Positions 33,295 through 42,742 of a stretch of DNA of 64,000 nucleotides are shown one piece after another. The position numbers and the translations under genes are program-made. A model generated the notes under the pieces. The model saw only the letters and a list, made by a program, of their open reading frames with translations, ran no database searches and was not told where the DNA came from. Origin of the DNA: Pseudomonas sp. LS1212 (lineage in GTDB: Bacteria > Pseudomonadota > Gammaproteobacteria > Pseudomonadales > Pseudomonadaceae); the NCBI RefSeq assembly GCF_024741815.1, contig NZ_CP102951.1, positions 1,999,001 through 2,063,000 of the forward strand. Direction: 5' to 3'. The number at the start of each line of letters is the position of its first letter. Position 1 is the first letter of the stretch.

Positions 33295-34896
33295 ATGAGC
33301 GATAACAACAACAAGATTACTCAAGCACTTCAAAACGGCACGCTTCACCGCCGCGATTTCCTCAAGTACAGCATGGCGGCGGGGTTGGCAGGCGCCGCGT
33401 TGTCCATGGGCCTGCCGATGGGCGCCTTTGCCCAGGAGGCCACGCCAAAAGCGGGTGGGGTATTGCGCCTGGGCCTGGCCGGGGCCAGCACCACTGACTC
33501 CTATGATCCAGGTTCCTGGAGCGACACCTTTACCTTTGTCGGCTTCTCGGCGGTATACAACACCCTGGTCGAAATTGCCGTGGATGGCACCGCCATTCCG
33601 GAGCTCGCCGAAAGCTGGACGTCCTCGCCCGATGCCAGGGTCTGGACCTTCAAGCTGCGCCAGGGCGTGCAGTTCCACAACGGCAAGAGCCTGACCGTCG
33701 ATGACGTGGTTGCCTCGATCAATCACCACTTGGGTGATGCCTCCACCTCTGCGGCCAAGACTGTGTTGGGTGACGTGGCCAAGGTCCGCGCCGACGGCAG
33801 CGACAGCGTGGCCTTCGAGTTGCACTCGGGCAATGCCGATTTCCCCTATGTGGTCGCCGACTACCACCTGGCAATCATGCCGAGCAAGGACGGCGTCGCC
33901 GACTGGCGTGCCGGCGTCGGCACCGGCGGCTACAGCATCAAGGCCTTCGAGCCGGGCGTGCGCATGGCGCTGGAACGCAACCCCAATTACTGGAAGCCGG
34001 GCCGGGCGCATTTCGCCAGTGCCGAGCTGATCGGTATCGCCGACGGCGCGGCGCGGATCAATGCGCTGGTGACCGGTGAAGTCGATGTGATCAACAAGGT
34101 CGACCTCAAGACCGTCGGCCTGCTCAAGCGCAACCCGAACCTGGTGATCGAGGAAACCAAGGGGGCGCAGCACTACACCTTCCCGATGCTCTGCGACAGC
34201 CAGGAGTTCAAGAACAACGATATCCGCATGGCCATGAAACACGGCATCGACCGTGATGTCATGCTTGGCACCGTGTTGCACGGCTACGGCCTGGTCGGCA
34301 ACGACCACCCGATCCAGCCCGGCAGCCGCTTCCTCAACACTGCGCTGGAGCAGCGCAAGTACGATCCGGACAAGGCGCGTTTCTACCTGAAAAAGGCCGG
34401 CGTCGATACGTTCAAGGTCCGCCTGCAAGCCTCCGATGCGGCCTATGCCGGCGCCGTGGATGCCTCGGTGCTGTTCAAGGAGCAGGCGCGCAAGGCTGGC
34501 ATCGACATCGATGTGGTGCGCGAACCGGCCGACGGTTACTTCTCCAATGTCTGGAACAAGCAACCCTTCACCAGCTCCTTCTGGTACAGCAGCCTGACCG
34601 CCGACCGCATGTTCAGCATCGGTTACGCCAAGGGCGCGGCCTGGAACGAGACCCACTGGGACAATGCCCGTTTCAACCAATTGCTCAACGCCGCCCGCGG
34701 CGAGCTCAACGACCCGCTGCGCCGTGAGATGTACAACGAGATGCAGCAGATCTGCCGCGACGACAGCGGTGCCATCGTGCCGTTGTTCGCAAGCTCCGTG
34801 GCAGCGCGTTCCAACCGCGTCAGCCATGGCCCGCAAACGGCACCTTACGGCGAGCTCGATGGCTTGCGGGTGATCGAGCGCTGGTGGCAGGCCTGA
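33295..34896 (+). CDS. ABC importer binding protein, family 5, Tat signal
   Basis: 533 residues from ATG 33295. A twin-arginine signal is clear: L-H-R-R-D-F-L-K-Y-S, then a hydrophobic stretch to A-F-A (about residue 45). The mature domain is SBP_bac_5 (L-A-E-S-W, W-T-F-K-L-R-Q-G-V-Q-F-H-N-G, Y-D-P-D-K-A), used for peptides, opines, nickel or glutathione-like compounds. Export through Tat means the protein folds, perhaps with a ligand, in the cytoplasm. It is followed by two permease genes and a double ATPase gene, forming a complete importer. Confidence 0.9.
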   Translation: MSDNNNKITQALQNGTLHRRDFLKYSMAAGLAGAALSMGLPMGAFAQEATPKAGGVLRLGLAGASTTDSYDPGSWSDTFTFVGFSAVYNTLVEIAVDGTAIPELAESWTSSPDARVWTFKLRQGVQFHNGKSLTVDDVVASINHHLGDASTSAAKTVLGDVAKVRADGSDSVAFELHSGNADFPYVVADYHLAIMPSKDGVADWRAGVGTGGYSIKAFEPGVRMALERNPNYWKPGRAHFASAELIGIADGAARINALVTGEVDVINKVDLKTVGLLKRNPNLVIEETKGAQHYTFPMLCDSQEFKNNDIRMAMKHGIDRDVMLGTVLHGYGLVGNDHPIQPGSRFLNTALEQRKYDPDKARFYLKKAGVDTFKVRLQASDAAYAGAVDASVLFKEQARKAGIDIDVVREPADGYFSNVWNKQPFTSSFWYSSLTADRMFSIGYAKGAAWNETHWDNARFNQLLNAARGELNDPLRREMYNEMQQICRDDSGAIVPLFASSVAARSNRVSHGPQTAPYGELDGLRVIERWWQA

Positions 34897-34949
34897 TCGA
34901 CTGATCGCTTGCAGGAAAGCCGGGTTGTGTTCACGCGAGGAGTAGTGCG

Positions 34950-35909
34950 GTGAAGAGTATTTGCACGTTGTTGCTGCAGCGCCTGGCGCTGGGGTTGTTA
35001 TCGTTGTTCGCCGTCTCGGTGATCATCTTCCTGGCCGTCGGCATGCTGCCGGGCGACGTTGCCCAGGCCATGCTCGGCCAGTCCGCCACGGCAGAAACCG
35101 TGGCGGCGTTCCGCGCCCAGCTGGGGCTGGATTTGCCGCCGCTGACGCGTTTCGGTCAGTGGATCTGGCATTTCCTGCAAGGTGACCTGGGCACTTCGCT
35201 GGCCAACCAGCGGCCTATCGCCGAACTGGTCGGCACGCGGCTGGGCAACACCCTGTCGCTGGCTGCACTGGCTGCACTGGTCTCAGTACCGCTGGCGTTG
35301 CTGCTGGGGATGCTCGCGGCGCTGTACCGCAATTCCTGGTTCGATCGCCTGCTCAACACCTCGGCCTTGAGTGCGGTGTCGTTTCCCGAGTTCTTCGTGG
35401 CCTATCTGCTGATCCTGTTTTTCTCGGTGAAGCTCAACTGGTTCCCGAGCATCTCCAACCTGGCGCCGGATGCGTCCTTCGGTGATGTCCTGGAGCGCTC
35501 GGTGCTGCCGGTGGCGACCCTGAGCCTGGTGGTCATTGCGCAGATGATGCGCATGACCCGGGCCTCGCTGATCAACCTGTTGGCCAGCCCGTACATCGAA
35601 ATGGCGCGGCTCAAGGGCATCAGCCAGACGCGGATCATCTTCAGGCACGCCTTGCCCAATGCGCTGGCGCCGATCGTCAACGTGGTGGCGCTGAACCTGG
35701 CCTACCTGGTGGTCGGCGTCGTCGTGGTCGAAGTGGTCTTCGTCTACCCGGGGCTGGGCCAGTTGCTGGTGGACTCGGTGGCCAAGCGCGACATTCCGGT
35801 GGTGCAGGCTTGCAGCCTGATCTTCGCGGCGACCTACGTGTTGCTCAATACCCTGGCCGATGTGCTGTCCATCGCCAGCAACCCACGTCTGATGCATCCG
35901 AAGGGGTAG
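34950..35909 (+). CDS. ABC importer permease, DppB type
   Basis: 319 residues beginning with GTG at 34950, chosen for the GAGGAGTAG site upstream. The N-terminal helix, the amphipathic L-G-L-D-L-P-P-L-T-R-F segment and the EAA loop (M-A-R-L-K-G-I-S-Q-T-R-I-I-F-R-H-A-L-P-N-A) are the DppB/OppB pattern. It forms one half of the membrane channel with the next gene (3-nt gap). Confidence 0.92.
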   Translation: MKSICTLLLQRLALGLLSLFAVSVIIFLAVGMLPGDVAQAMLGQSATAETVAAFRAQLGLDLPPLTRFGQWIWHFLQGDLGTSLANQRPIAELVGTRLGNTLSLAALAALVSVPLALLLGMLAALYRNSWFDRLLNTSALSAVSFPEFFVAYLLILFFSVKLNWFPSISNLAPDASFGDVLERSVLPVATLSLVVIAQMMRMTRASLINLLASPYIEMARLKGISQTRIIFRHALPNALAPIVNVVALNLAYLVVGVVVVEVVFVYPGLGQLLVDSVAKRDIPVVQACSLIFAATYVLLNTLADVLSIASNPRLMHPKG

Positions 35910-35912
35910 TCC

Positions 35913-36743
35913 ATGAAGCGTCTGCTCAATGAATTGATCAGGGCGCCGCTGAGTGCGCAATTCGGCATCGCGGTGATCCTGTTGTACATCCTCGTGGCGC
36001 TGTTCGCCCCGGTGCTGGCGCCTTTTGGCGAAACCGAAGTGGTCGGCGAAGGCTTCGCGCCCTGGGGCGGGCAGTTCCTGCTGGGAACCGACAACCTTGG
36101 CCGGGACATGTTCAGCCGCCTGGTCTATGGCGCACGCAACACCCTGGGCATTGCCTTCCTGACCACCGTGCTGGCGTTCCTGCTCGGTGGCACCTGCGGC
36201 CTGATCGCGGCGATCAAGGGCGGTTGGGTCGACCAGGGCCTGTCGCGGGTCGTCGATATTCTGATGGCCATTCCGCAACTGATTTTCGCCTTGCTGATTC
36301 TCAGCGTGGTCGGCACCACCGCCACCTCGCTGGTGCTGGTGATTGCCTTGCTCGACGCCACCCGGGTGTTTCGCCTGGCACGGGCGGTGGCCATGACCGT
36401 GGTGGTCCAGGACTTCGTCGAGGCGGCGCGCCTGCGGGGTGAAGGCCTGTGGTGGCTGGTGACGCGCGAAGTATTGCCCAATGCCGCCGCGCCACTGATC
36501 GCTGAATTCGGTCTGCGCTTTTGCTTTGTTTTCCTGTTTATCAGTGCGCTGTCGTTCCTCGGCCTGGGTATTCAGCCGCCGACGGCCGACTGGGGCAGCA
36601 TGGTCCGTGACAACGCGGTGCTGATCACCTTTGGCGATATCAGCCCGCTGCTGCCGGCACTGGCGGTGGCCTTGATCACCGTGAGCGTGAATTTCGTCGT
36701 CGACTGGATGCTGCATAAATCCAGCGGGCTCAAGGAGTGCTGA
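35913..36743 (+). CDS. ABC importer permease, DppC type
   Basis: 276 residues. The G-T-D-N-L-G-R-D-M-F-S-R-L-V-Y-G-A-R motif in the first third and the EAA loop (A-A-R-L-R-G-E-G-L-W-W-L) identify the DppC/OppC half of the channel. The stop is 2 nt from the next start, so the proteins are made from one mRNA. Confidence 0.92.
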   Translation: MKRLLNELIRAPLSAQFGIAVILLYILVALFAPVLAPFGETEVVGEGFAPWGGQFLLGTDNLGRDMFSRLVYGARNTLGIAFLTTVLAFLLGGTCGLIAAIKGGWVDQGLSRVVDILMAIPQLIFALLILSVVGTTATSLVLVIALLDATRVFRLARAVAMTVVVQDFVEAARLRGEGLWWLVTREVLPNAAAPLIAEFGLRFCFVFLFISALSFLGLGIQPPTADWGSMVRDNAVLITFGDISPLLPALAVALITVSVNFVVDWMLHKSSGLKEC

Positions 36744-36745
36744 GC

Positions 36746-38401
36746 ATGAACAAACCATTAGAGCGTGGCGCAGCACCCTTGTTGACCATCCGCGACCTGC
36801 AGATCGAAGGGCATTACGAAGAGGCCTGGCACCCGCTGGTCAAGGGCATCGACCTGACCCTGCAGCGTGGCGAGGTGCTGGGCTTGATCGGCGAGTCCGG
36901 CGCGGGCAAGTCCACTCTCGGCCTGGCGGCCATGGGCTACACCCGCGATGGCTGTCGCATCACCGGCGGCTCGGTGCAGTTTGATGGCGTGGACCTGCTC
37001 AAGGTGGCGCCCGATGCCTTGCGCAAGCTGCGTGGCACGCGCATCGCTTATGTCGCGCAGAGTGCTGCGGCGTCCTTCAACCCGGCGCATCGGCTGATCG
37101 ATCAGCATGTCGAAACGGCGGTCATCAACGCCGGCATCAGCCGCGCCCAGGCCGAGGCCGAAGCCATCGAGCTGTACCGGGTGTTGCGCCTGCCGAACCC
37201 TGAAACCATCGGCCAGCGTTATCCGCATCAGGTCTCCGGTGGTCAGTTGCAGCGGGTGATGACGGCCATGGCGATGGCCTGCCACCCCGACCTGATCATC
37301 TTCGACGAGCCGACCACGGCATTGGATGTGACCACACAGATCGAAGTGCTGGCAGCCATTCGCGATGCGGTGAAGCGCTATGGCAGTGCGGCTATCTACA
37401 TCAGCCATGACCTGGCGGTGGTGGCGCAGATGGCCGATCGGATCATGGTGCTGCGTCACGGCAAGCTGGTCGAAGAGGCCGAAACCCGCAAGATGCTCGC
37501 AGCGCCAGAGCAGGAATACACCAAGTCGTTGTGGGCTGTGCGCTGCTTCCGTACCGAGCCCAAGCCACGTCCGCATGGGGAGTTGCCGTTGCTGGAAGTG
37601 CGCAAGGCCTGCGCCAGCTATGGTCAGCAACCGGTCCTGCATGACGTTTCGCTCAGTCTCTACCGTGGCCAGACCCTGGCGGTGATCGGTGAGTCGGGCA
37701 GTGGCAAGAGCTCCACCGCAAGGCTGATCACCGGTCTGTTGCCACCTACTGGCGGCCAGGTGTTGTATGACGGCCACCCGCTGCCGGCCGATTTCCGTCA
37801 GCGCAGCAAGGAACAATTGCGCCGGGTCCAGATGATCTACCAGATCCCGGACACGGCCTTGAACCCGCGCCAGCGCATCGTCGACATCATCGGCCGGCCG
37901 CTGAGTTTCTATCTCGGTCTCAAGGGCAAGGCATTGCGCGATCGCGTCGCCGAACTGCTGGAAATGATCGAGCTGGATCCCGCCAAGTTCATGGAGCGCC
38001 AGCCCCGCGAGCTTTCCGGCGGGCAAAAGCAACGCATCTGCATCGCCCGCGCCCTGGCCGCCGAGCCGCAGCTGATCATCTGCGACGAGGTTACCTCGGC
38101 GCTGGACCAGTTGGTGGCCGAAGGCATCCTCAAACTGCTCGACCGGGTCCAGCGTCAGCTCGGCGTGTCCTACCTGTTCATCACCCACGATGTCGCCACC
38201 GTGCGCGCCATTGCCGATGAGGTGGTGGTGATGCAGCGGGGCAGGGTGGTCGACCACGGCGCCCGCAACGCCATTTTCACGCCACCGCATCAGGACTACA
38301 CCGGCTTGTTGTTTTCTTCCGAGCCGGAAATGGACCCCGAATGGCTTGATCGCATCCTCGACCAGCGCGGCGCTCCACAGCCCCTGGTTACTCCAATCTG
38401 A
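36746..38401 (+). CDS. Fused double ATPase of the ABC importer (DppD-DppF type)
   Basis: 551 residues from ATG 36746 (AAGGAG at 9 nt). Two complete nucleotide-binding domains are joined. Domain one has Walker A G-E-S-G-A-G-K-S, signature V-S-G-G-Q-L-Q-R and Walker B F-D-E-P-T. Domain two has G-E-S-G-S-G-K-S, L-S-G-G-Q-K-Q-R and C-D-E-V-T. Most Dpp/Opp systems use two separate genes; fusion occurs in GsiA-like glutathione importers and some opine systems. Both domains look active. The gene is followed in the same direction by a flavodoxin-fold reductase. Confidence 0.93.
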   Translation: MNKPLERGAAPLLTIRDLQIEGHYEEAWHPLVKGIDLTLQRGEVLGLIGESGAGKSTLGLAAMGYTRDGCRITGGSVQFDGVDLLKVAPDALRKLRGTRIAYVAQSAAASFNPAHRLIDQHVETAVINAGISRAQAEAEAIELYRVLRLPNPETIGQRYPHQVSGGQLQRVMTAMAMACHPDLIIFDEPTTALDVTTQIEVLAAIRDAVKRYGSAAIYISHDLAVVAQMADRIMVLRHGKLVEEAETRKMLAAPEQEYTKSLWAVRCFRTEPKPRPHGELPLLEVRKACASYGQQPVLHDVSLSLYRGQTLAVIGESGSGKSSTARLITGLLPPTGGQVLYDGHPLPADFRQRSKEQLRRVQMIYQIPDTALNPRQRIVDIIGRPLSFYLGLKGKALRDRVAELLEMIELDPAKFMERQPRELSGGQKQRICIARALAAEPQLIICDEVTSALDQLVAEGILKLLDRVQRQLGVSYLFITHDVATVRAIADEVVVMQRGRVVDHGARNAIFTPPHQDYTGLLFSSEPEMDPEWLDRILDQRGAPQPLVTPI

Positions 38402-38418
38402 CATTTCAAGGAGCCACC

Positions 38419-39129
38419 ATGAACGTACTGATCGTCCACGCTCACCCCGAGCCCAAATCCTTCACCGCCGCCCTGCGCGACCAGGCCGTGCAAACCCTGC
38501 AGGCCCAGGGGCATGAGGTGCAAGTCTCCGACCTGTATGCGATGAACTGGAACCCGATCGCCAGCGCCGACGACTTCTCCACCCGGGAAAACCCGGACTA
38601 CCTGGTCTATGCCCTGGAACAACGCCTGGGCGTGAAAAGCCAGTCCCTGGCCGGCGATATCCGCCAGGAGCTGGACAAACTGCTCTGGGCCGACCTGCTG
38701 ATTCTCAACTTCCCGATCTACTGGTTCTCGGCACCGGCCATGCTCAAGGGCTGGATCGACCGCGTGCTGGTTTCGGGCATCTGCTACGGCGGCAAGCGTT
38801 TCTACGACCAGGGCGGCCTGGCCGGCAAGAAGGCGCTGGTGACCGTGACCCTGGGCGGGCGCGAGCACATGTTCGGCGAAGGCGCGATCCATGGGCCGCT
38901 GGAAGACATGCTGCGGCCGATCCTGCGCGGCACCCTGGCGTATGTCGGCCTGGACGTGCTGCCACCGTTCGTGGCCTGGCACGTGCCTTACATCAGCGCC
39001 GAGGCGCGGGAGGAGTTTCTTGGGCAGTATCGCCAGCGACTGGAAAGCATCGAGCAGGATTCGCCGATTGATTTCCCGCGGTTGTCGCAGTTCGATGAGG
39101 CATTGTATCCGTTGGTCAACAATGCCTGA
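38419..39129 (+). CDS. Flavodoxin-fold NAD(P)H dehydrogenase (quinone), NQO-like
   Basis: 236 residues. The Rossmann-like start L-I-V-H-A-H-P-E-P-K-S-F and the W-A-D-L-L-I-L-N-F-P-I-Y-W-F segment, followed by W-I-D-R-V-L, match the NQO1/MdaB/YwrO flavin reductases. They reduce quinones or other two-electron acceptors with NAD(P)H in the cytosol. It is 17 nt after the ABC operon ATPase gene with a GGAG site, so it is probably part of the operon and may process the imported compound. Confidence 0.88.
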   Translation: MNVLIVHAHPEPKSFTAALRDQAVQTLQAQGHEVQVSDLYAMNWNPIASADDFSTRENPDYLVYALEQRLGVKSQSLAGDIRQELDKLLWADLLILNFPIYWFSAPAMLKGWIDRVLVSGICYGGKRFYDQGGLAGKKALVTVTLGGREHMFGEGAIHGPLEDMLRPILRGTLAYVGLDVLPPFVAWHVPYISAEAREEFLGQYRQRLESIEQDSPIDFPRLSQFDEALYPLVNNA

Positions 39130-39134
39130 CGGAC

Positions 39135-40433
39135 CTAGTCACGCATCAGGGAATGCTCGTGCTTCGGAGCGCGGGCATACCAACCGTAGATTGCGATGCC
39201 GGCATAACAGGCTGCTGGCACGCTCAACGCCATCGCCAGTGTCGAGAGGTCGGCTGCGTACCCTGTCAGTGGCGGAATAAATGCCCCGCCAACAATGGCG
39301 CAACAGAACAGGCCCGAGCCTTCTGCCGCGCGGTGACCGAGCCCTGCGGTCGCAAGGGTAAAGATCGTCGGAAACATGATGGAGTTGAACAGCCCGACGG
39401 CCAGCAGCGACCATCCGGCAACAACGCCTTGTGTGGTGGCAGAGACCGTCAACAGCACAATGACTGCCGTGGCGGCAAAGGCCAGCAGTTTCCCGGGCGC
39501 GAAGGTGCGCATCAGCGCCGAGCCGATAAAGCGGCCGACCAGGGCGCCACCCCAATAGAAGGCAACATGCTTGCCCGCGGATTCGGCGGGAAGGGCCAGG
39601 GTTGTCGGCAGCATGAGGTAGTCAGTGATCAGGCTGCCAATTGTGACCTCTGCGCCGACATAGAGAAATATGCAGGCTGTGCCGAGTGCAAAGCGGGGTT
39701 GTTTTAAAAGGTTGAGCGCAGAAAGTGGGTTGAGGCGCTCGGGTCTTGTCGACGACTGCAGTTCATTTCTTTTGAGCCAGACGATCATGGCGACAAGGCA
39801 AATGAAGAGCGTAATGCCTGCATAGGTGCTACTGATCACGCTAGCTTCCTGTGCCAGGAAGGACGTCAGTTCCGATGGCGACAGTGCCGAGGTGTCCACC
39901 GCGTTCAGAGAACCCAGAATCAGGATGGCTCCCATATACGGCGCGACCGTTGTTCCCAGCGAATTGAACGCATGGCCGAGGGTGAGGCGGCCAGGGGCCG
40001 TTGCGGCCGCCCCCAACAGCGCAAGCAGCGGATTGGCAACGACCTGAACGGTTGTAACGCCAATCGCAAGCACAAAGAGGGCGCCAAGGAAGGCTGGAAA
40101 CACTGCTGACTGAGTGGCGGGAATAAAGAGCAGGCATCCGGCAGCCATCAACAAGAGCCCAATGACGGCAGCTCTCATGTAGCCGATTCGCGAGATGAGC
40201 ATTCCCGCGGGTATGGAGGCAACGAAGTAGGCAAAAAAGAATGAGGACTGTACAAGCATCGCCTCGGTATAGCTCAGGCTGAAGAGATGCTTCAGTTTTG
40301 GAACCAGTACGTCGTTAAGGCTGGTGATGCCGCCGAGAATGAAAAACAGCGCAAACACATAGGTGCTCATCTGTTGGGCGTGGGGTGTTGCCAAACTGTT
40401 CGTGACAGTCCCGCTGGCACTAGCGTTTGTCAT
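39135..40433 (-). CDS. MFS sugar transporter, FucP/GluP type
   Basis: 432 residues from ATG 40433 (AGAGGAAG upstream). Twelve hydrophobic segments, the helix 1 signature F-I-L-G-G-I-T-S-L-N-D-V-L-V-P and S-F-F-F-A-Y-F-V-A-S-I-P-A-G are those of the fucose/glucose-galactose:proton symporter family. GluP-like proteins import glucose or mannose. The codon use is less GC-biased than in flanking genes and it stands opposite a phosphoglucose isomerase gene across an AT-rich region, which suggests a small acquired sugar unit. Confidence 0.9.
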   Translation of the reverse strand: MTNASASGTVTNSLATPHAQQMSTYVFALFFILGGITSLNDVLVPKLKHLFSLSYTEAMLVQSSFFFAYFVASIPAGMLISRIGYMRAAVIGLLLMAAGCLLFIPATQSAVFPAFLGALFVLAIGVTTVQVVANPLLALLGAAATAPGRLTLGHAFNSLGTTVAPYMGAILILGSLNAVDTSALSPSELTSFLAQEASVISSTYAGITLFICLVAMIVWLKRNELQSSTRPERLNPLSALNLLKQPRFALGTACIFLYVGAEVTIGSLITDYLMLPTTLALPAESAGKHVAFYWGGALVGRFIGSALMRTFAPGKLLAFAATAVIVLLTVSATTQGVVAGWSLLAVGLFNSIMFPTIFTLATAGLGHRAAEGSGLFCCAIVGGAFIPPLTGYAADLSTLAMALSVPAACYAGIAIYGWYARAPKHEHSLMRD

Positions 40434-40685
40434 CACGGGCTTCCTCTTTCTTGTGATTGTTACTTTCAAGGAATGCTCTATCGAGCCTCAGGCACCTTGA
40501 CATTGAGATAGCGCAATCTTTGCTCGCTAAAGGAGCGGTCGCTGCCATCTGGTTTTTTGTCTATTGCTGCTATGGCTCACTCAATCGGTGCCCCGGGCAG
40601 GTGCGCCAGTCGTTGAGAGGGCGCTACATTAGTGCCTGGGATTTCGTTTGGCAAGCAGCTCGATTGCTTGGTTTTCGCATCAAGT

Positions 40686-40698
40686 GAAACGATTAATC
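40686..40698. promoter_or_regulatory. GAAACGATTAATC, repeat copy 1
   Basis: Contains the palindrome GATTAATC and a TGAAACG half-site that resembles LacI-family operators. It is repeated with one change at 40819-40831, 133 bp away, in the same orientation. Probably binding sites for a sugar regulator encoded elsewhere. Confidence 0.45.
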
Positions 40699-40818
40699 AT
40701 GGCGATTTGCCCTGATACTGCTAGCGGCCACCTTTACGACGTTACAGCAATGGATCGGAGCGAGGTTCAGCAGGTCGGGCATAACAAATGTTGTTTTATT
40801 ACTACAAATCACATTGAT

Positions 40819-40831
40819 GAAGCGATTAATC
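40819..40831. promoter_or_regulatory. GAAGCGATTAATC, repeat copy 2
   Basis: Second copy of the GATTAATC-containing element, ending 43 nt before the isomerase start, where it could overlap the promoter and act in repression. Confidence 0.45.
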
Positions 40832-40873
40832 TAGTGTATTTCTAGTGTTTTGTTGGATATAAAAATAAATACT

Positions 40874-42562
40874 ATGACCGCAATCACACTCCCCCGAAAG
40901 CAGCATCACCTCACACCCCTGGACGCGACCCAGCTCGATAGCTGGCAAGCCTTGGTTGCTCATCGCAAGGACCTGCGGCACTTCACGATGCGCCAGGCCT
41001 TTGCCGAAGACCCAAAACGCTTCGATCGTTTTTCCCTCAGTGCTTGCGGCCTGTTTCTCGACTTCTCGAAGAACCTCATCCGCGAGGACACCCTCGATCT
41101 GTTGGTCAAGCTGGCGCAGGAAGCCCAGCTCGGCGATGCCATCGATGCCATGTTCCGTGGCGATGCGATCAATGCCTCCGAGCGCCGACCGGTGCTGCAC
41201 ACCGCACTGCGCCGGCCTGTTGCGGACAAGGTGCTGGTCGACGGTCGGGACGTGATGCCGTCGGTTCATCGGGTGTTGCTGCAGATGACGGAGTTGGTCG
41301 GTGATGTACACAACGGCCTGCGGCGCGGTTACACCGACAGGCCGATCACTGATGTGGTGAACATAGGCATAGGCGGCTCATTCCTGGGTCCGCAATTGGT
41401 TGGCGAAGCGCTGTTGCCATTCGCTCAGAAAGGGGTGTGCTGCCATTATCTGGCGAACATCGACGGCAGCGAGTTCCGCGAACTGGTTGGTCGCCTGAGC
41501 GCTGAAACCACCCTGTTCATTGTCTCGTCCAAGACCTTCAGCACCCTCGAAACCCTGAAAAACGCGCAGGCGGCACGCGCCTGGTACCTCGCCCGGGGTG
41601 GTAGCGAGCAAGAGCTGCACCGTCACTTCATTGCCGTTTCCAACAACAAGGAGGCGGCGGTGGCTTTCGGTATGCGTGAAGAAAACATCCTGCCGATGTG
41701 GGATTGGGTCGGCGGGCGCTACTCGCTGTGGTCGGCCATCGGCTTGCCGGTCGCCATGTCCATTGGCATCTCCAATTTCAAAGAGCTGCTGTCGGGTGCA
41801 TACGGCATGGACCAGCACTTCAAGGCTGCGCCCTTCCAGCGCAACATCCCGGTGCTCCTGGCGCTGTTGGGCGTCTGGTATGGCGACTTCTGGGGAGCGA
41901 AGAGCCACGCCATCCTGCCCTATGACCACTACTTGCGTAACATCACCGATCACCTGCAGCAGTTGGACATGGAGTCCAACGGCAAGAGCGTGCGCCAGGA
42001 TGGTACGCCGGTCACTGCCGGCACCGGGCCGGTCATCTGGGGTGGGGTCGGCTGCAATGGTCAGCATGCCTACCATCAGTTGCTGCACCAGGGCACCCAC
42101 TTGATCCCGGCAGACTTCATCGTGCCGGTAAGCAGCTACAACCCGCTGGCCGATCACCACCAATGGCTGTTCGCCAACTGCCTGTCGCAAAGCCAGGCCT
42201 TGATGGTCGGCAAGTCCCGCGGGGAAGTCGAAGCGGAGTTGCGCGCCCAGGGTTTGCTTGAAGAGGAGGTCCAGCGTTTGGCCGCCCACAAGGTGATTCC
42301 AGGGAACCGGCCGAGCAACACCCTGGTCATGGAGCGCATCAGCCCGCGCACGCTGGGGGCGTTGATTGCCATGTATGAACACAAGGTCTACGCGCAGAGC
42401 GTGCTCTGGGGGATCAATGCCTTCGACCAGTGGGGGGTGGAGCTGGGCAAGGAGCTGGGCAAGGGCGTTTATTCCCGGTTGGTGGGCAGCGAGCAATTGC
42501 CCGCCGAGGATGGCTCGACCCAGGGCTTGATCGAGTTTTTCCGTGGTCGGCATCGGGGCTAG
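40874..42562 (+). CDS. pgi: Glucose-6-phosphate isomerase
   Basis: 562 residues from ATG 40874; no clear Shine-Dalgarno precedes it (AT-rich leader). The family signatures are present: V-N-I-G-I-G-G-S-F-L-G-P, the sugar-phosphate loop S-K-T-F-S-T-L-E-T, G-G-R-Y-S-L-W-S and the C-terminal Lys region V-Y-A-Q-S-V-L-W-G-I-N-A-F-D-Q-W-G-V-E-L-G-K. It interconverts glucose-6-phosphate and fructose-6-phosphate. Pseudomonads commonly have two pgi genes; location beside a sugar transporter suggests this may be the inducible copy. The reading frame is intact. Confidence 0.95.
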   Translation: MTAITLPRKQHHLTPLDATQLDSWQALVAHRKDLRHFTMRQAFAEDPKRFDRFSLSACGLFLDFSKNLIREDTLDLLVKLAQEAQLGDAIDAMFRGDAINASERRPVLHTALRRPVADKVLVDGRDVMPSVHRVLLQMTELVGDVHNGLRRGYTDRPITDVVNIGIGGSFLGPQLVGEALLPFAQKGVCCHYLANIDGSEFRELVGRLSAETTLFIVSSKTFSTLETLKNAQAARAWYLARGGSEQELHRHFIAVSNNKEAAVAFGMREENILPMWDWVGGRYSLWSAIGLPVAMSIGISNFKELLSGAYGMDQHFKAAPFQRNIPVLLALLGVWYGDFWGAKSHAILPYDHYLRNITDHLQQLDMESNGKSVRQDGTPVTAGTGPVIWGGVGCNGQHAYHQLLHQGTHLIPADFIVPVSSYNPLADHHQWLFANCLSQSQALMVGKSRGEVEAELRAQGLLEEEVQRLAAHKVIPGNRPSNTLVMERISPRTLGALIAMYEHKVYAQSVLWGINAFDQWGVELGKELGKGVYSRLVGSEQLPAEDGSTQGLIEFFRGRHRG

Positions 42563-42742
42563 GGCGGGCCATCAGTTAGTTTCTGGCGAGCTGTGATTTC
42601 AACCGCTCCTCAGCTAAGTCTTTGCTTCTGTTGGATAATCCCGGACAATCGCGCCCCTCTTTATGGCTGGGGCGCTGCCGTTCATGTGTTTTGATCCGCC
42701 CCGGCCATGTGTCAATGACCGGCTAGCGGAGATCTCGACCGG

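Larger units (their letters stand above)
40434..40873. other. Divergent sugar-gene control region, AT-richer, no gene
   Basis: A 440-bp region between the transporter and isomerase genes, lower in GC than the rest of the window. Short open frames on both strands lack ribosome sites and recognisable motifs. It contains two copies of GAARCGATTAATC described below and no intrinsic terminator. Both divergent promoters must lie here. Confidence 0.5.
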
